From positions 3,053,001 through 3,117,000 of the forward strand of contig NC_081817.1 of assembly GCF_030704535.1 (NCBI RefSeq): a DNA stretch of 64,000 nt. The letters are read 5' to 3'. Each line of letters opens with the position of its first letter. The stretch's first letter is position 1. The position numbers were made by a program, and so were the translations under genes. Of this stretch, positions 60,997-64,000 are shown in pieces. The notes beneath the pieces are model-generated. The model saw only the letters and a list, made by a program, of their open reading frames with translations, made no database searches and had not been told where the DNA came from. Source of the DNA: Vitis vinifera. Its lineage: Eukaryota > Streptophyta > Magnoliopsida > Vitales > Vitaceae.

Positions 60997-63900
60997 CTCC
61001 CCCTCAAGCTGGAGCATATATGTTATATGCACCAAGCTTGTTACAAATGTATTTAATTCTAGGACCTCTGAGAGATTTAGTAAAAATATCTGTTAGTTGA
61101 TCATTTGAATTGACAAAACTAGTCCCCACACATCCTGATGCGATCTTCTCTCTAATGAAGTGACAGTCAACTTCAATGTGTTTGGTCCTTTCATGGAAGA
61201 CTGGATTGGATGCAATATGCAAAGCGGCTTGGTTGTCACAAATGAGCTTCATCTGTTCATCCTTTCCAAATCTCAACTCCCGAAGAAGATGTTTCAGCTA
61301 TATGAGTTCACATGTTGCCAGAACCATAGCTCGATACTCGGCTTCAGCACTAGATCTAGCCACTACATCTTGTTTCTTACTCTTCCAAGATATTAGGTTA
61401 CCTCCAATAAAAACACAATACCCGGAAGTGGAACGTCTATCTGTGGGTGAGCCAGCCCAATCTGCATCTGTGTAACCAACAACCTGGGTATAACCTCTGT
61501 TCTCGTACAACACACCTTGGCCTGCTGTGCTTTTGATATATCGAAGAATGCGGATACAGCATCCCAATGGCTATCACATGGTGACTGTAGGAATTGACTA
61601 ACAACACTTACAGGAAAAGAAATGTCCGGACGAGTAATGGTGAGGTAGTTCAGTTTACCTACAAGTCGCCGATCTCCCAGGATCTCCTAAAGGCTCCCCC
61701 TGTCCTGGTATAAGTTTGACATTTGGATCCATAGGAGTATCTACCGGTTTACAGTCTAACATATCAGTTTCTTCCAAGATGTCTAAAGCATACTTCCTTT
61801 GGGAAAGAACCACACCGGAACTGGATTGAGCTATCTCAATCCCTAAGAAATACTTGAGTTTCCCCAAGTCTTTAGTCTGAAAGTGGGTGAAAAGGTGTTG
61901 CTTCAGTTTCTGAATACCATTCTGATCACCGCCTGTAATGACGATGTCATCCACATAAACTACCAGATAAATACACTGCTCCGAAGAGTTATGATGATAG
62001 AAAACGGAATGGTCTGATGTACTGCGAAGCATGCCAAACTCCTGAACAACAGAACTAAAACGGCTAAACCATGCTCGAGGAGATTGTTTCAAGCCATATA
62101 GAGAACGGCGTAACCTGCACACTAAACCAGACTCCCCCTGAGCAACAAAACCAGGTGGTTGCTCCATATAAACTTCCTCAGCAAGATCCCCATGAAGGAA
62201 AGCATTTTAAATATCTAACTGATAAAAAGGCCAAGAACGCATAGCAACCATGGAGAGCAATAGACGAACAGAAGCTATCTTGGCAACAGGAGAGAAAGCA
62301 TCACCATAATCAGAACCATAAACCTGAGTATAGCCTTTAGCAACTAAGCGGGCCTTAAGGCGATCAACCTGACCATCAGGGTCAACCTTAACTGTGTAAA
62401 CCCAACGGCAACCAACTGTAGATTTACCATAGGGTAAAACAACAAGATCCCAAGTGCCATTGGAGTGTAAAGCAGTCATTTCATCTACCATTACTTGTCG
62501 TCAGCCTAGATGGGAAAGAGCCTTAATGGTGCTCTTGGGAAGAGAAACAGAAGATATAGTAGAAACAAATGCAGAATAGGGTGAAGATAATCGATAGTAA
62601 CTCAAAAAATTGTAAATGGGATGAGGATTACGAGTAGATCGATTACCTTTCCGAAAAGCAATGGGTAAGTCAGCAGAAGGAGGCAGAGCGGGCAGGAGAA
62701 GCTGAAAGGATAGGAAGTGAGTCAGCAGATACCTCGGCCAAAGAAGGAGGAACAGCGACATGAGAACGGCGATGATAAACTTGAAGTGGGGGAGAAGGCA
62801 CTGCATCAGGTGGGGAGATAATGGGAAGGGGTAAGACTTCAGAAACATGAAGAGACTCAGAGGTGGAGAAAAACGGTGAGTCCTCAAAGAAAGTGACATC
62901 AGCGGAGAGAAAGTAGCGATGAGTCTCAGAGGAATAACAACGATAACCCTTTTGAAATCTAAAATATCCCAAGAAGATGCATTTTGTGGCTCTGGCAGAA
63001 AGTTTGTCCTGTCCAGGAGTGAGAATATGAACAAAGCAAGTACAACCAAAAACACGAGGAATAAGGAAATAAAGTGGTTGGTCAGGGAAAAGAAGGGAAT
63101 GAGGAATCTGATCGTGTAATACAGATGAGGGCATACGATTAATCAAATAACATGCTGTAAGAACAGCGTCCCCCCAAAAACGAAAAGGAACATGACTATG
63201 GAGAGGGAGAGTACAAGATGTCGATTCTTACGTTCAACTACCCCATTTTGTTGAGGAGTATGAGCACAAGAAGACTGATGAATGATCCCATGTTGGGACA
63301 TAAATGAAGTAAATGGTGCAGAAAAATATTCCCTGGCATTGTCACTGTGCAACACACGAATAGAAATATTGAACTGGGTTTGGATTTCAGCATAAAATTT
63401 CTGGAAAATAGAGAATAACTCAGCTTGATTTTTCATTAAAAATAACCAAGTACATCGAGAATAGTCATCAATGAAAGTGACAAAATACTAAAATCCTAAA
63501 GTAGACGCGGTCCGACAAGGACCCCAAATATCAGTGTGGACAAGTTCAAAAGGAGACTTTGCCCGATTATTCAAACGCTTTGGGAACGAGACACGAGTAT
63601 GTTTCCCAAGCTGACGGACTCACATGCAAGCGACGACAAAGATAAAAAACTAGGGACCATTTTCTGGAACTTGGATAGACTAGGGTGGCCCAGGCGACTG
63701 TGGATGAGGAGGGGAGCATCAGTGGAAATGCAAACTGCAGGAGTTGAAGGCGAGGTGAGGTGATAGAGGCCTTGAGACTCACGTCCTATGCCAATCATCT
63801 TCCCCGTACTCCGGTCTTGCAAGGTCACAAATTTATCAGAGAAAGTGATAGAACAGTTAAGAGTGCGAGTTATTTTGCTGATGGAAATAAGATTAAAAGG

Positions 63901-64000
63901 ACACTCAGGGGCATAAAGGACAGAATGGAAAGGTAGGGAAGGGAGAGGATGAGTGAAACCAAAACCTTTAGCCATAATTTGGGAACCATTAGCTAAAGTA
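60828..64000 (-). mobile_element. Copia retrotransposon, 3' half, runs out of window
   Basis: Read on the minus strand from 64000 down: the pre-integrase and integrase regions (about 63975-62500, with [22 protein letters not shown]-type and FGCTCFVHILTPGQDKLSA words), reverse transcriptase (about 62490-61660, YVDDIVITGG motif), RNase H (about 61570-61005), a polypurine tract (60997-61008) and the 3' long repeat (60828-60996). Gag, protease and the 5' repeat lie outside the window. The frames are long and the motifs clear, so it is much younger than the other Copia copies here, but the visible part is broken in roughly half a dozen places. It inserted into LINE fragment C. Confidence 0.9.

Noticed and set aside
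1-64000. tRNA, rRNA, CRISPR arrays, operons or phage-type systems
   Set aside because: None is visible; this is plant nuclear DNA, and the short direct repeats here are microsatellites or transposon ends.

Overview
This is nuclear DNA of a flowering plant, most likely a woody eudicot. The evidence is AT-rich intergenic DNA, GT-AG introns, plant-only protein families (DC1 zinc-finger proteins, CASP-like membrane proteins, a Dof transcription factor) and plant-type Copia, LINE, SMART/TRIM and MITE repeats. Grapevine (Vitis) is my best guess from general resemblance of the proteins and repeats; nothing here proves it.

Layout. Positions 1-15.7 kb hold a tandem array of three DC1 (C1-like, Cys/His-rich) genes on the + strand. 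The first two lie in a clear segmental duplication (about 660-6565 and 7330-13455) that shares non-coding blocks, core promoter and a leader intron. The third is more diverged, but carries the same upstream block in triplicate. A tiny SMART-type LTR element sits only in the second unit. Positions 16.3-22.0 kb hold two tandem three-exon CASP-like genes (CASPL4D type) on the minus strand. Positions 22.4-28.4 kb are repeat debris: a SMART-related piece and two adjacent Copia fossils. Positions 28.4-35.6 kb show no firm gene. Positions 35.6-36.8 kb hold a two-exon Dof gene (DOF3.6/OBP3 type, minus strand). Positions 37-43.3 kb are intergenic, with one promoter-like spot near 38.44-38.50 kb. Positions 43.3-48.0 kb are a nested stack: an old Copia copy, other repeats inserted in it, and two copies of one MITE family. 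Positions 49.4-52.2 kb hold a complete cytosolic HSC70 gene with a perfect heat-shock element just upstream of its TATA box. Positions 52.8-59.6 kb hold the last six exons of a conserved-looking plant gene I do not recognise (minus strand, convergent with HSC70). Its large intron is filled by two LINE remnants. Positions 60.2-64.0 kb hold a third LINE fragment split by a Copia element that runs off the window.

The genes do not form a pathway. The window shows two local tandem gene families (DC1 and CASPL4D), three single-copy-looking genes (Dof, HSC70 and the unrecognised gene) and layered transposon insertions between and inside them. The most interesting signals are the modular non-coding blocks of the DC1 array, the SMART element with a paralogous empty site, and the unrecognised spliced gene. 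I saw no sign of a wholly new kind of system.
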